Assembly: GCF_002980555.1 (NCBI RefSeq)
Contig: NZ_PVBT01000005.1
Location: forward strand, 347,991 to 411,990
Direction: 5' to 3'
From: Phyllobacterium myrsinacearum
GTDB lineage: Bacteria; Pseudomonadota; Alphaproteobacteria; Rhizobiales; Rhizobiaceae
DNA length: 64,000 bases
Shown: piece by piece, positions 15,650 through 24,322 of the stretch
Layout of the letters: every line of letters begins with the position of its first letter
How positions within the stretch are numbered: the stretch's first letter is position 1
Translations under genes and position numbers: made by a program
The notes under the pieces: model-generated
Told to the model about the DNA's origin: nothing
What the model saw: only the letters and a program-made list of their open reading frames with translations
Databases searched by the model: none

Positions 15650-18049
15650 GTGCTGACGTCCCATGAGCGGATCGAACGACAAAAATCCCGGCCAGCCCTG
15701 GCCCGGCTGCACCATGCATTGTCCCGGTTGACATCGACGGCAACTGTCATGAACACCGGCGCGCATCCGGATGACGAGCAGAACGGTCTCTTGGCCATGT
15801 TCCGCTTTGGCCTCGGAATGCGGGTTGTGATCGCCTGCTCGACCCGTGGCGAAGGCGGACAGAATGCGCTCGGGCCGGAACGGTTGGGGGCACTTGGCGT
15901 GCTGCGATCGCGGGAATTGGAAGAGGCAGCCCGGCAGATCGATGCCGATGTCCATTGGCTCGGACACGGACCAGAGGATCCGGTGCATGATTTCGGCTTT
16001 TCCAAGGATGGCGACGCGACATTTGCCCGGTGGGACGAGAAGCGCATCATCGAGCGGCTGGTACGCGCCTATCGGCAGGAGCGGCCTGATATCGTCATTC
16101 CGACATTTCTGGATGTTCCCGGACAGCATGGCCATCACCGTGCCATGACCCGCGCCGCTGAAGCTGCCCTTGCGCTTGCCGCGGATGCGGGTGCTTATCC
16201 CGAACATTGTGCCGAGGGCCTGACACCATGGCGCGTGGCCAAATATTACCTTCCCGCCTGGCCGGGCGGCGGCGACACCTATGATGACGAGATCCCTCCG
16301 CCGGATGCAACCATTGCCATCGATGCTTCAGGCACGGAACCGGCAACGGGCGCCGCTTACGATCATATCGGCGAATGGTCACGCGCCTATCATGCCTCCC
16401 AGGGCATGGGTGTCTGGCGCGATACGCCGCGGCTGTCCTGGCCGCTGCATCTGCGGCATGGCCCCAGGGGAAGCCAATCCGAGCATTCCATTCTTGAAGA
16501 CATCCCGGCAACACTCGCAGATCTTGCCGGCGCCGCAGGCCATTCCGCAGGCAGCGTGCTGCTGGCTGCCCATGACGCGATCAGCAACGCCATCCAGGCC
16601 TTTCCAGAGCGCGACCGTATCACCATGTTGCTCCTGGATGCTGCCGGTTATATCGACAGTATCGAAGCGCTGGCCTCGCCAGACTTCATGGCATGGCACG
16701 GACATCGGCTGGATCGCAAGCGCCGGGAAATTGACGCGGCATTGCTTGAAACGGCGGGGATAGACGTGCGTGCGGTTACAGAACCGCAGCACCTTTCCCC
16801 CGGAAGCACCGGCCGCATTACGGTGCATATGGACAATCCGTCAATCCCGCTCCCGGACGGCATATCGATCACGCTGCCGTCTGACGTAACTGTTGTCCGA
16901 TCGCAGGATGCCGCAAGGTCCCGCTCTTTCGACATCAAAGCGGCTGCAACGGCTGCGCTGACCAATCCATATGGACACACATGGTCCAGCCTTGGTGGAA
17001 ACGGCGCGGCTTTCGCCAATGTTACCGCCAGAATTGGCAACCGGCAGGTTCAAGGCACGTTCGATCTTGAAGAGCCATTGAGCATCGTGCCCAAGCATTC
17101 CCTGACGCTCCTGCCCGAGGCTATCATCGCCAGACGCGGCGATGCGATGCGCAGCTGGCCGATCCGGGCCGATGGGATGGATCCCGCAGTTGCATTGCGC
17201 TTTGATGCGCCGCCCGGCTGGACAGTCAGGCCGCAGGACGGCCAATGGCTGCTGTCCGCCCCTGAGATGCTGCCCGCCGGGCTCACCCAGATCACGCCGG
17301 AAATATCCGGACATCCGGCCATGCGCAGCACACCCATTTCCTACCCGCATACCGGGCGCTGCGTCTTCATCGCCCCGGAACGGCTACGGGTGCTCGCACT
17401 GGACTTGAAGCTGCCGGAAGGTGCCAAGATCGCTTACGCCGGCGGCGGCGCCGACAGGGTCGCCCTGTGGCTTCAGCGCATGGGACTGGATGTCACGGAA
17501 CTTGATGCGGAGGCTCTTGGCGGCGACCTCTCGCGCTTTACCACCATTGTCGTGGGCATTTTCACGTTCGGCCTGCGAAAAGACCTGAGCGCAGCGACGG
17601 AACGCCTGCATGGCTTCGTTGAAAATGGCGGCCACCTCGTCACGTTGTATCATCGTCCCGGCGACGGCTGGATTCCCAGCGTCACGCCGCCGCGCTATCT
17701 GAAAATCGGATCACCGTCACTGCGCTGGCGCGTGACCGATCCCCATGCCCGGGTAACCATATTGTTGCCCCGGCACCCCTTGCTGACGGGTCCCAATATC
17801 ATCGGGCCAGCCGATTGGGACGGATGGGACAAGGAACGCGGGCTTTATTTCGCATCGGATTTTGACGATGCCTATGAGCCGCTTTTATCCATGCATGACG
17901 CCAATGAACAGCCACTAAACGGCGGGCTGATTTCGGCCCGCATCGGCAAGGGCAGGCACACCCACACCGGCCTTGTCCTGCATCATCAGCTCGACAGACT
18001 GGTGCCGGGCGCGTTCAGACTGATGGCCAATCTCGTCCAGCCGGCCTGA
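15650..18049 (+). CDS. Large PIG-L (LmbE-type) deacetylase with C-terminal amidotransferase-like domain
   Basis: The 799-residue protein has a PIG-L zinc deacetylase domain in its first ~260 residues: 'MNTGAHPDDEQNGLL' near residue 35 (the AHPDDE metal motif) and 'GQHGHHRAM' near 160. PIG-L enzymes remove acetyl groups from N-acetylglucosaminyl compounds. A middle beta-rich region follows, then a C-terminal part near 590-680 resembling class-I glutamine-amidotransferase/ThuA folds ('VGIFTFGLRKDL', 'ENGGHLVTLYHRPGDGW'). The start is GTG, chosen because GGCAGGAGGATACC lies directly before it. No signal peptide is seen, so it should act in the cytoplasm. It is 16 bp after the ROK stop, so the two form an operon. 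The substrate is inferred to be an N-acyl amino-sugar conjugate. Confidence 0.88.
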   Translation: MLTSHERIERQKSRPALARLHHALSRLTSTATVMNTGAHPDDEQNGLLAMFRFGLGMRVVIACSTRGEGGQNALGPERLGALGVLRSRELEEAARQIDADVHWLGHGPEDPVHDFGFSKDGDATFARWDEKRIIERLVRAYRQERPDIVIPTFLDVPGQHGHHRAMTRAAEAALALAADAGAYPEHCAEGLTPWRVAKYYLPAWPGGGDTYDDEIPPPDATIAIDASGTEPATGAAYDHIGEWSRAYHASQGMGVWRDTPRLSWPLHLRHGPRGSQSEHSILEDIPATLADLAGAAGHSAGSVLLAAHDAISNAIQAFPERDRITMLLLDAAGYIDSIEALASPDFMAWHGHRLDRKRREIDAALLETAGIDVRAVTEPQHLSPGSTGRITVHMDNPSIPLPDGISITLPSDVTVVRSQDAARSRSFDIKAAATAALTNPYGHTWSSLGGNGAAFANVTARIGNRQVQGTFDLEEPLSIVPKHSLTLLPEAIIARRGDAMRSWPIRADGMDPAVALRFDAPPGWTVRPQDGQWLLSAPEMLPAGLTQITPEISGHPAMRSTPISYPHTGRCVFIAPERLRVLALDLKLPEGAKIAYAGGGADRVALWLQRMGLDVTELDAEALGGDLSRFTTIVVGIFTFGLRKDLSAATERLHGFVENGGHLVTLYHRPGDGWIPSVTPPRYLKIGSPSLRWRVTDPHARVTILLPRHPLLTGPNIIGPADWDGWDKERGLYFASDFDDAYEPLLSMHDANEQPLNGGLISARIGKGRHTHTGLVLHHQLDRLVPGAFRLMANLVQPA

Positions 18050-18100
18050 AATCCCAGGCCGGCGGTTTGTTCAGCGCGATTCTGCGTTCAGCCGCTCGAT

Positions 18101-19525
18101 TCAACCCTTCGACATATCCAGCGGCGGCTCGACGCCAGCCTTGAGCGGGCTGACATAGGGCGTACGGGCCGTCTGCTGGGCGAGCGCATGTTTGGAATCC
18201 TCAAGCAGAACCGGGTTGGTGAGAACCGCCAGGCCGAGTGCCGCCATGGCCTTGCCCGCATGCACCATGGCTTTGTGCGCAGCCGGTGCCTTGCCCTGTG
18301 CAACCACCTGCCATGTATGGAAAGGCGTGCCGATAGCGACCGTCGGCGCATGCACCTGCACCGTCGGAACGACCCAGCTGACATCCGCAATATCGGTGGA
18401 GCCGATGAAAGGTCTGCGCACTGTATCAAAGGGCACAAGAAACTCCGCCAGCGGCGCATCGGTAACCGGCATGCCGATCGCCTGATAGACGGACGCTATT
18501 TCCTGCTCTGACAGCGTTTCACGAATCTGCCGGGCAAAATTGCGATCATTGTCATCAAAAGCCGGGGCGCCAAGTTCTTCCATCGCACGGTACAGCGCCT
18601 GCTCGAGCGGCTTGTTGCCCAGCGTATTGGAGACGGCACTGATGATCTTCATGTCAACGCGCGTCTCGGTCATCATCGCCGCACCCTGCGCAATCTTGTG
18701 GACCCGCTCCACCAGATCGAGCATGCCGGGCAAATCCATGGCGCGAATGGAGTAACGCACCCGCGCATGGGCCTGCACCACATTGGGCGCGATTCCGCCC
18801 GTATCGAGTATGGCGGAATGCACCCGCGCATCGGACGGCATATGCTCGCGCATGTAGTTGACGCCGACACTCATCAGTTCCAGCGCATCCAGGGCACTGC
18901 GCCCAAGATGCGGAGAGGCCGCCGCATGGGCCGCCCGTCCGGTGAAAACAAAGTCAGCACGGGTGTTGGCCAATGACAGGGCAGGCGCGACTTCCCAGAA
19001 ACTGTAGGGATGCCAGGAGATTGCAACATCCACATCATCGAAGGCCCCGGCCCGCACCATGAAGGCCTTCGCCGCTCCACCCTCTTCGGCCGGGCAGCCA
19101 TAATAGCGCACGCGTCCGGCGATGCCCTTCTCGGCCAGAAAGTTCTTCAGCCCCACTGCCGCCAGCAGGGCGCCCGCACCCAGAAGATTGTGGCCGCAGC
19201 CATGTCCATTGCCGCCAGCTTCAACAGCGCTGTATTGCGTCATCCCGGCTTCCTGAGACAGGCCCGGCAAGGCATCATATTCCCCGAGGAAGGCAATGAC
19301 CGGTCCACCCTCTCCGGCCTCACCGACAACGGATGTGGGAATGTCCGCCACACCTTCCGTGATGCGGAAACCGTGATGCAGCAGTTCCGCCTTGTGTTCG
19401 GCAACCGACCGAACTTCCGTGTAGCACACTTCCGGCATGGCCCAGACGCGGTCACTCATTTCAATGAGCCGCTGCTTCTCGTCCTCAACCTTTTGCCACA
19501 ACCCCTGACGGTCATTCATGCTCAT
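18101..19525 (-). CDS. M20 amidohydrolase, AbgB-like
   Basis: A 474-residue cytoplasmic zinc peptidase/amidohydrolase close to subunit B of p-aminobenzoyl-glutamate hydrolase. Metal motifs are 'GNGHGCGHNLLG' near residue 105 and 'GCPAEEGGAAKAFM' near 142. A dimerisation insert follows ('FTGRAAHAAASPHLGRSALD'). It is the last gene of the leftward dipeptide-type ABC operon, 19 bp after the hydrolase gene, so it probably cleaves the imported N-acyl or N-aroyl amino acid. No AbgA partner is present. Confidence 0.9.
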   Translation of the reverse strand: MSMNDRQGLWQKVEDEKQRLIEMSDRVWAMPEVCYTEVRSVAEHKAELLHHGFRITEGVADIPTSVVGEAGEGGPVIAFLGEYDALPGLSQEAGMTQYSAVEAGGNGHGCGHNLLGAGALLAAVGLKNFLAEKGIAGRVRYYGCPAEEGGAAKAFMVRAGAFDDVDVAISWHPYSFWEVAPALSLANTRADFVFTGRAAHAAASPHLGRSALDALELMSVGVNYMREHMPSDARVHSAILDTGGIAPNVVQAHARVRYSIRAMDLPGMLDLVERVHKIAQGAAMMTETRVDMKIISAVSNTLGNKPLEQALYRAMEELGAPAFDDNDRNFARQIRETLSEQEIASVYQAIGMPVTDAPLAEFLVPFDTVRRPFIGSTDIADVSWVVPTVQVHAPTVAIGTPFHTWQVVAQGKAPAAHKAMVHAGKAMAALGLAVLTNPVLLEDSKHALAQQTARTPYVSPLKAGVEPPLDMSKG

Positions 19526-19544
19526 CTGCCTATTCCTTTATCTC

Positions 19545-20417
19545 TCAGAGTTGTGCCGCATCATCGAAGACCAGCGCGGAAGCCGGTGGAACGGTGCCTT
19601 CAAACCAGAATGCCGCAGCGGCACGCGACATGGCGGCGCCGTCATGGCCTACCCCTTCCACCCTGATTAACCTCCAGTTGAATTCCATCCCAAGGCGCTT
19701 CGCCTCGCGCTCGGCAAACCCGTAGACGAAGTGCGCGCGTGCATAACGTGAACGCCCCTGTGCAAGCGCTTCCGGCTGGGAGGGCAGGTTCGGATCATCC
19801 TCGGCTATGTCCTGATCGCCGGCGAAAATATGCATCGGATAGGCAAGCCAGCGCGCAAGCTCGTTCTCGGACAGCCCGATTCCGCCCATCCCCTCGGGAA
19901 ATTGCCGTTGCAGGTCCGGCAAGGTGTACCAGCCGGGATTGGCAGCAATGACCGCGGAAAAGACACTGGGATCCTGTGTCGCCAGCAGCCGATGTGCAAA
20001 CTGGCCGCCGGCGGAATGCCCGAACAGCCTGGCCCGTGCCTGGCGTGTTACACCACTGGCCTGAAGCGCGGCAAAGATGCGGGCCGGAACACCGTAGAGC
20101 CATTCCTCTCGCTTGCGCGCCTCGCCGCTTGCTTCCATGACAAGGCCGTTATTGTAACTTTCGGCCTCTGGAAACTGCGCATCGGAAAATGTCGGCGCAA
20201 CAATCAGCAGCCGGTGTTTTTCGGCGGCGGGTATCCAGAAATCCCGATACTCGTCGCCATTGCGCAGCATGCCGTGCTGAACAATGACCACGGGATCGTC
20301 AGGACCATGGGCTTGCGGCCGGTAGAAGTGAACCGTCAGCGGCCGGTCAGGATGAAACCTGTCAATGAGGGGTATCGCACTGCTTCCGGTCGTGGGGATG
20401 AGAGGGACGGACGTCAT
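19545..20417 (-). CDS. Alpha/beta hydrolase
   Basis: A 290-residue hydrolase with the nucleophile elbow 'GHSAGGQFAHRLL' near residue 133 and an N-terminal oxyanion region 'VVIVQHGMLRNGDEYRDFW'. A C-terminal His in 'GVGHDGAAMSRAAA' near 260 completes a likely triad. No signal peptide is seen. The start overlaps the DppF-type ATPase stop (ATGA), so it belongs to the peptide-ABC operon and probably opens an ester or amide of the imported substrate. Confidence 0.88.
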   Translation of the reverse strand: MTSVPLIPTTGSSAIPLIDRFHPDRPLTVHFYRPQAHGPDDPVVIVQHGMLRNGDEYRDFWIPAAEKHRLLIVAPTFSDAQFPEAESYNNGLVMEASGEARKREEWLYGVPARIFAALQASGVTRQARARLFGHSAGGQFAHRLLATQDPSVFSAVIAANPGWYTLPDLQRQFPEGMGGIGLSENELARWLAYPMHIFAGDQDIAEDDPNLPSQPEALAQGRSRYARAHFVYGFAEREAKRLGMEFNWRLIRVEGVGHDGAAMSRAAAAFWFEGTVPPASALVFDDAAQL

Positions 20418-21418
20418 GATATCTCCGAGTTATGCAAATGGCAGGCCGCACTCTGCCCTGAAGCGACGTCCTTGAGTTCGGGGCGGCGTTCACGGCATAC
20501 CGGCATCGCCTGGCCGCAGCGCGGATGAAACGGACAGCCGGTTGGCGGGTCGAGCGGCGATGGCAAGTCCCCCTTGAGCGGCTCAAAACTGCGTTTGCGC
20601 CGGCTGATGGATGGGCTGGCATGGATCAGCGAGGCACTGTAGGGATGTGCCGGCTTGCTGAAGATGGCCGCGGCGGAGCCAATCTCGACGATGCGTCCGA
20701 GATACATGATCGCTATGCGGTCGCTGATGTGCCGGACGATACCCAAATCATGGCTGACAAACAGATAGGTCAGCCCGTAACGCTCGCGCAAATCCATGAA
20801 CAGATTGATGACCTGCGCCTGGATGGACACATCAAGCGCGGAAACCGGTTCGTCGCAGACCAGAAAATCAGGCTTCACCGCGAGCGCGCGGGCAATACCG
20901 ATGCGCTGGCGCTGTCCGCCGGAAAACTGGTGCGGATAGCGGTCCCGGTAGGCCAGATCAAGGCCGACTTCCTCCAGTGCCTGATTGACGGCACCGGCAA
21001 TTTCGTTCCTGGGCATCAGCCGGTGCACTTTAAGGGCCTCCCCAACGATCTGGCTGACACGCATGCGCGGATCAAGAGAGGCATAGGGATCCTGGAAGAT
21101 CATCTGCACCTTGAGCAGGAAATTCAGCCGCTCCTTGCCCTTGAGTTTGCCGACCGGCTGCCGGTCATAGATCACCTCACCGGCACTTGGCTGGTGAATG
21201 CCCGTCGCCATGCGCGACAAGGTGGATTTGCCGCAACCCGATTCTCCGACGAGGCCCAGAACTTCGCCGCGCTGGATGCTCAGGTCGACCCCGTCAACGG
21301 CACGCAGAACACGTGGCGGCGCAGCCTGGCCGGCGAGGGCCAGAATACGTTCGGCCATGGAGGATTTGGCATGGAAGTGTTTCTTGACACCCCGCATTTC
21401 AAAGAAGGGTTCGGTCAC
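20414..21418 (-). CDS. Dipeptide/oligopeptide ABC transporter ATPase (DppF/OppF type)
   Basis: A 334-residue ATPase with Walker A 'GESGCGKST', signature '[17 protein letters not shown]', Walker B 'FLVCDEP' and '[10 protein letters not shown]'. The C-terminal oligopeptide-type extension carries '[15 protein letters not shown]', a Cys-rich segment typical of the group. It overlaps both neighbours by 4 bp. Confidence 0.95.
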   Translation of the reverse strand: MTEPFFEMRGVKKHFHAKSSMAERILALAGQAAPPRVLRAVDGVDLSIQRGEVLGLVGESGCGKSTLSRMATGIHQPSAGEVIYDRQPVGKLKGKERLNFLLKVQMIFQDPYASLDPRMRVSQIVGEALKVHRLMPRNEIAGAVNQALEEVGLDLAYRDRYPHQFSGGQRQRIGIARALAVKPDFLVCDEPVSALDVSIQAQVINLFMDLRERYGLTYLFVSHDLGIVRHISDRIAIMYLGRIVEIGSAAAIFSKPAHPYSASLIHASPSISRRKRSFEPLKGDLPSPLDPPTGCPFHPRCGQAMPVCRERRPELKDVASGQSAACHLHNSEIS

Positions 21419-22419
21419 GGCCTGGCCTCCTGAACTGGCGCCGGACCGGCGGCTTGCGGCACGGGGTTATGGCAGCGCAAACTCCGGCCATCGATCATCT
21501 GCTGGACCGGATAGCTTTGGGAACAGACCGGCTGCACCCGTTCACAGCGCGGCCGGAACGGGCAGCCGCTCGGGCGGTCATCAATCCGCGGTGCATTGCC
21601 GTCAATCTGATGCAAACGCTCGCCTGGCCTGACCATACCGGTGGATGAATTCAGCAAACCAAGCGTATAGGGATGCAAGGGCCGGTCGAGTACGTCATCA
21701 ACCGTGCCGGTTTCCACAATCTGGCCCGCATACATCACGGCCACGCGGTCGGCGAGTTCAGCCACCACCGCCAGATCATGGGTGATCCAGAGCACGGCCG
21801 TACCGGTTTCACGCGCCAATTTCTGTACCTCATAGAGAATCTGGCTCTGAATAGTCACGTCGAGGGCCGTTGTCGGCTCATCGGCAATGATCAGGTCCGG
21901 ATTGTTGAGAAGCGCTATGGCAATGGCCACGCGCTGGCGCATCCCGCCGGAAAATTCGTGCGGATATTGTTTCAGCCGCACGTCCGGCGAGGAAATCCCG
22001 ACGCGCCCGAGGGCTGCCACCGCTTCCCTCGCGGCCTGTGCCTGACCGCAGGCGCGATGTTCAAGGATCGCCTCGCACATCTGCTCGCCAATGGTCAGCA
22101 CAGGATTGAGTGTTGACAACGGGTCCTGAAAGATCATGGCGATGCGGTCACCGCGCAAATTGCGCAGGCGCTCGTCGGACGCCCCGCGCAGATTCTCGCC
22201 ATTGAACAGCACGTCGCCCGCGACGATTTCACCGGGCGGATCGATCAGCTGCACCAGCGAGAAGCCGGTAACGGATTTGCCCGAACCGGATTCACCGACG
22301 AGGCACAAGACTTCGCCGCGCTCAACCGTCAGGTCAATGCCGTCCACTGCGGCCCACGCACCGCCAAGCAGATGAAAAACGGTTTTGAGGCCGCGTACTT
22401 CCAATAAAGATGCCATCAC
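21415..22419 (-). CDS. Dipeptide/oligopeptide ABC transporter ATPase (DppD/OppD type)
   Basis: A 334-residue ATPase with Walker A 'GESGSGKSVTGFS', signature 'EFSGGMRQRVAIAIAL', Walker B 'LIIADEPTTALD' and the C-terminal 'GCPFRPRCERVQPVC' motif of oligopeptide ATPases. It is the second ATPase of the heterodimer with the DppF-type protein. Its stop and start overlap the neighbouring genes by 4 bp. Confidence 0.95.
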   Translation of the reverse strand: MMASLLEVRGLKTVFHLLGGAWAAVDGIDLTVERGEVLCLVGESGSGKSVTGFSLVQLIDPPGEIVAGDVLFNGENLRGASDERLRNLRGDRIAMIFQDPLSTLNPVLTIGEQMCEAILEHRACGQAQAAREAVAALGRVGISSPDVRLKQYPHEFSGGMRQRVAIAIALLNNPDLIIADEPTTALDVTIQSQILYEVQKLARETGTAVLWITHDLAVVAELADRVAVMYAGQIVETGTVDDVLDRPLHPYTLGLLNSSTGMVRPGERLHQIDGNAPRIDDRPSGCPFRPRCERVQPVCSQSYPVQQMIDGRSLRCHNPVPQAAGPAPVQEARP

Positions 22420-23315
22420 CCACCCTTCACATTAAAGCTGCGGCGCAGGCGGTCGCCGACAAAGTTGAGTGACATGATCAGCAGCACGAGAGCGAGGCCG
22501 GGGAAGACGGCAATCCAGTATTCGCCGGAAAGCAGATAATCGAACCCGTTGGCAATCAGCAATCCGAGCGAGGGCTGGGTTACGGGAACGCCTACCCCGA
22601 GAAATGACAGCGTGGCTTCCAGCGTGATCGCGCTGGCAATATTGATGGTGGAAACCACGAGGACTGCGCCAATCGAATTGGGCAGCAGATGCGCAAGCAT
22701 GATGTAGGGTGTCGGCAGCCCGAAATTGACCGCCGCCTCAATATACTCCTTGCGGCGCTCCACCAGTGCCGATGCCCGCATCAGGCGCGCATATTGCGCC
22801 CATTGCACCAGTATGATGGCGAAAATCACCTTGTCGACGCCGCGCCCCACCGATGCCAGCAGGACGAGGGCGACAAGAATGGACGGAAAGCCCAGCATGA
22901 AATCGACGATGCGCATGATCAGCGCGTCCACCATCCCGCCCAGCTGGGCGGCAAGCAGGCCCGCCGCAACCCCGATCGTCAACGCGCCCAGCGTTGAAAG
23001 CAGGCCAACCAGGAGGCTGGTGCGCAGCCCATACAGGATGGCGCTGACCATATCGCGGCCTTGCGCATCGGTTCCCAGCCAGTAGACCGAACCGCTCATG
23101 CTCGCGGCCCCGGGCGCCAGCCGGTTATCCATGACGCTGAGCGTGGCAAGATCATAAGGGTTTTGCGGGGCAATCAGCGGGGCAAAAACTGCAAGCAGAA
23201 CGAGACAGGCCAGCAATATGCCGGCACCGCGTGTCGTCGGCCTTTTACGGATACCGCGCAAGACTTTCCGGCGCAACGGCGTCGCCGTATCGTCCGGAAT
23301 GATCGGCTTGTTCAT
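22416..23315 (-). CDS. Dipeptide-type ABC transporter permease (DppC type)
   Basis: A 299-residue inner-membrane permease with an N-terminal hydrophobic segment near 32-50 and the family motif 'WLGTDAQGRDMVSAILYGLR' near 80. The EAA-type loop 'YIEAAVNFGLPTPYIMLAHL' lies near 190. It overlaps both flanking genes by 4 bp in the leftward operon. Confidence 0.95.
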   Translation of the reverse strand: MNKPIIPDDTATPLRRKVLRGIRKRPTTRGAGILLACLVLLAVFAPLIAPQNPYDLATLSVMDNRLAPGAASMSGSVYWLGTDAQGRDMVSAILYGLRTSLLVGLLSTLGALTIGVAAGLLAAQLGGMVDALIMRIVDFMLGFPSILVALVLLASVGRGVDKVIFAIILVQWAQYARLMRASALVERRKEYIEAAVNFGLPTPYIMLAHLLPNSIGAVLVVSTINIASAITLEATLSFLGVGVPVTQPSLGLLIANGFDYLLSGEYWIAVFPGLALVLLIMSLNFVGDRLRRSFNVKGG

Positions 23316-24289
23316 ACCATATCTCCGGATAGTTTTACGCGCGGATCAAGAACCGCATAAAGCACGTCGACAATGAAATTGACGGCCACGAACAAAAGCG
23401 TTGCCAGCATCACATAGGCAACAACGACAGGGCGATCCAGCTGATAGATGCTGTCGATCAGCAATTTACCCATGCCCGGCCAGGAGAAGACTGTTTCCGT
23501 GATCGTGGAAAAAGCCACAAGGCTGCCAAACTCGATACCGACCACAGTCACAACAGGGATGAGGATGTTGCGCAGCACATGCCGGCCAACAATACGCCGG
23601 CGCCTCACCCCCTTTGCCCGGGCAAATTTCACATAATCCTGTGTCATAGCTTCCGTCGTGCCGGCAGCCACCAGACGGATCATCAGCGCCATGTTCGGTA
23701 TGGCGAGATTGAGCGAAGGCAGGATCAGATGCCGTAAACCATCCGTGGTAAACAGGCTGGTCTGAATGCCGAGAAATGCAACCGTTTCGCCCCTTCCGGC
23801 GGTTGGCAGCCAGCCGAGCGCCACGCTGAACAACAGAACCAGCATCATCCCCTTCCAGAAACTGGGCAGGGAAAAGCCGATCACCGTGCCCGTCATGATC
23901 GCCCGTGACGGGCGGCTGTCGGGGTTGAGCCCGGCCAGCAGACCCAGCGGAATACCGATCACGGCGGCTCCCGTCATCGACAGGAGCACCAGTTCGAACG
24001 TAGCGGGCAACCGGGCCAAGATCAGGGAAACGACCGGCACGCCGTGCACGAAGGAGGTGCCGAGATCGCCTTTCAGGGCATTGACCAGAAAGGTGAAATA
24101 TTGCTGCCACACCGGCAGATCCAGTCCGAGCCGCTTGATCAGCGCCAGCCTTTCGGCGGCGCTGACCTGCGGTGGAACCAGCAGTTCAACAGGATCACCA
24201 ATGCCATAGACGGCAAAGAACACAGCGACGGATACCGCAACAAGAACCAGTGCACTCTGGATCAGCCGCTGAAGAATATAAGCTGTCAT
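23312..24289 (-). CDS. Dipeptide-type ABC transporter permease (DppB type)
   Basis: A 325-residue inner-membrane permease. It starts with the typical first helix 'ILQRLIQSALVLVAVSVAVF' and has 'GDLGTSFVHGVPVVSLILAR' near 95. The EAA-type loop lies around 'FARAKGVRRRRIVGRHVLRN' near 220. It is 33 bp after the binding-protein stop. Confidence 0.95.
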   Translation of the reverse strand: MTAYILQRLIQSALVLVAVSVAVFFAVYGIGDPVELLVPPQVSAAERLALIKRLGLDLPVWQQYFTFLVNALKGDLGTSFVHGVPVVSLILARLPATFELVLLSMTGAAVIGIPLGLLAGLNPDSRPSRAIMTGTVIGFSLPSFWKGMMLVLLFSVALGWLPTAGRGETVAFLGIQTSLFTTDGLRHLILPSLNLAIPNMALMIRLVAAGTTEAMTQDYVKFARAKGVRRRRIVGRHVLRNILIPVVTVVGIEFGSLVAFSTITETVFSWPGMGKLLIDSIYQLDRPVVVAYVMLATLLFVAVNFIVDVLYAVLDPRVKLSGDMV

Positions 24290-24322
24290 GGCATATCACT
24301 CAGATTTCTGTCCCGTGCCGGC

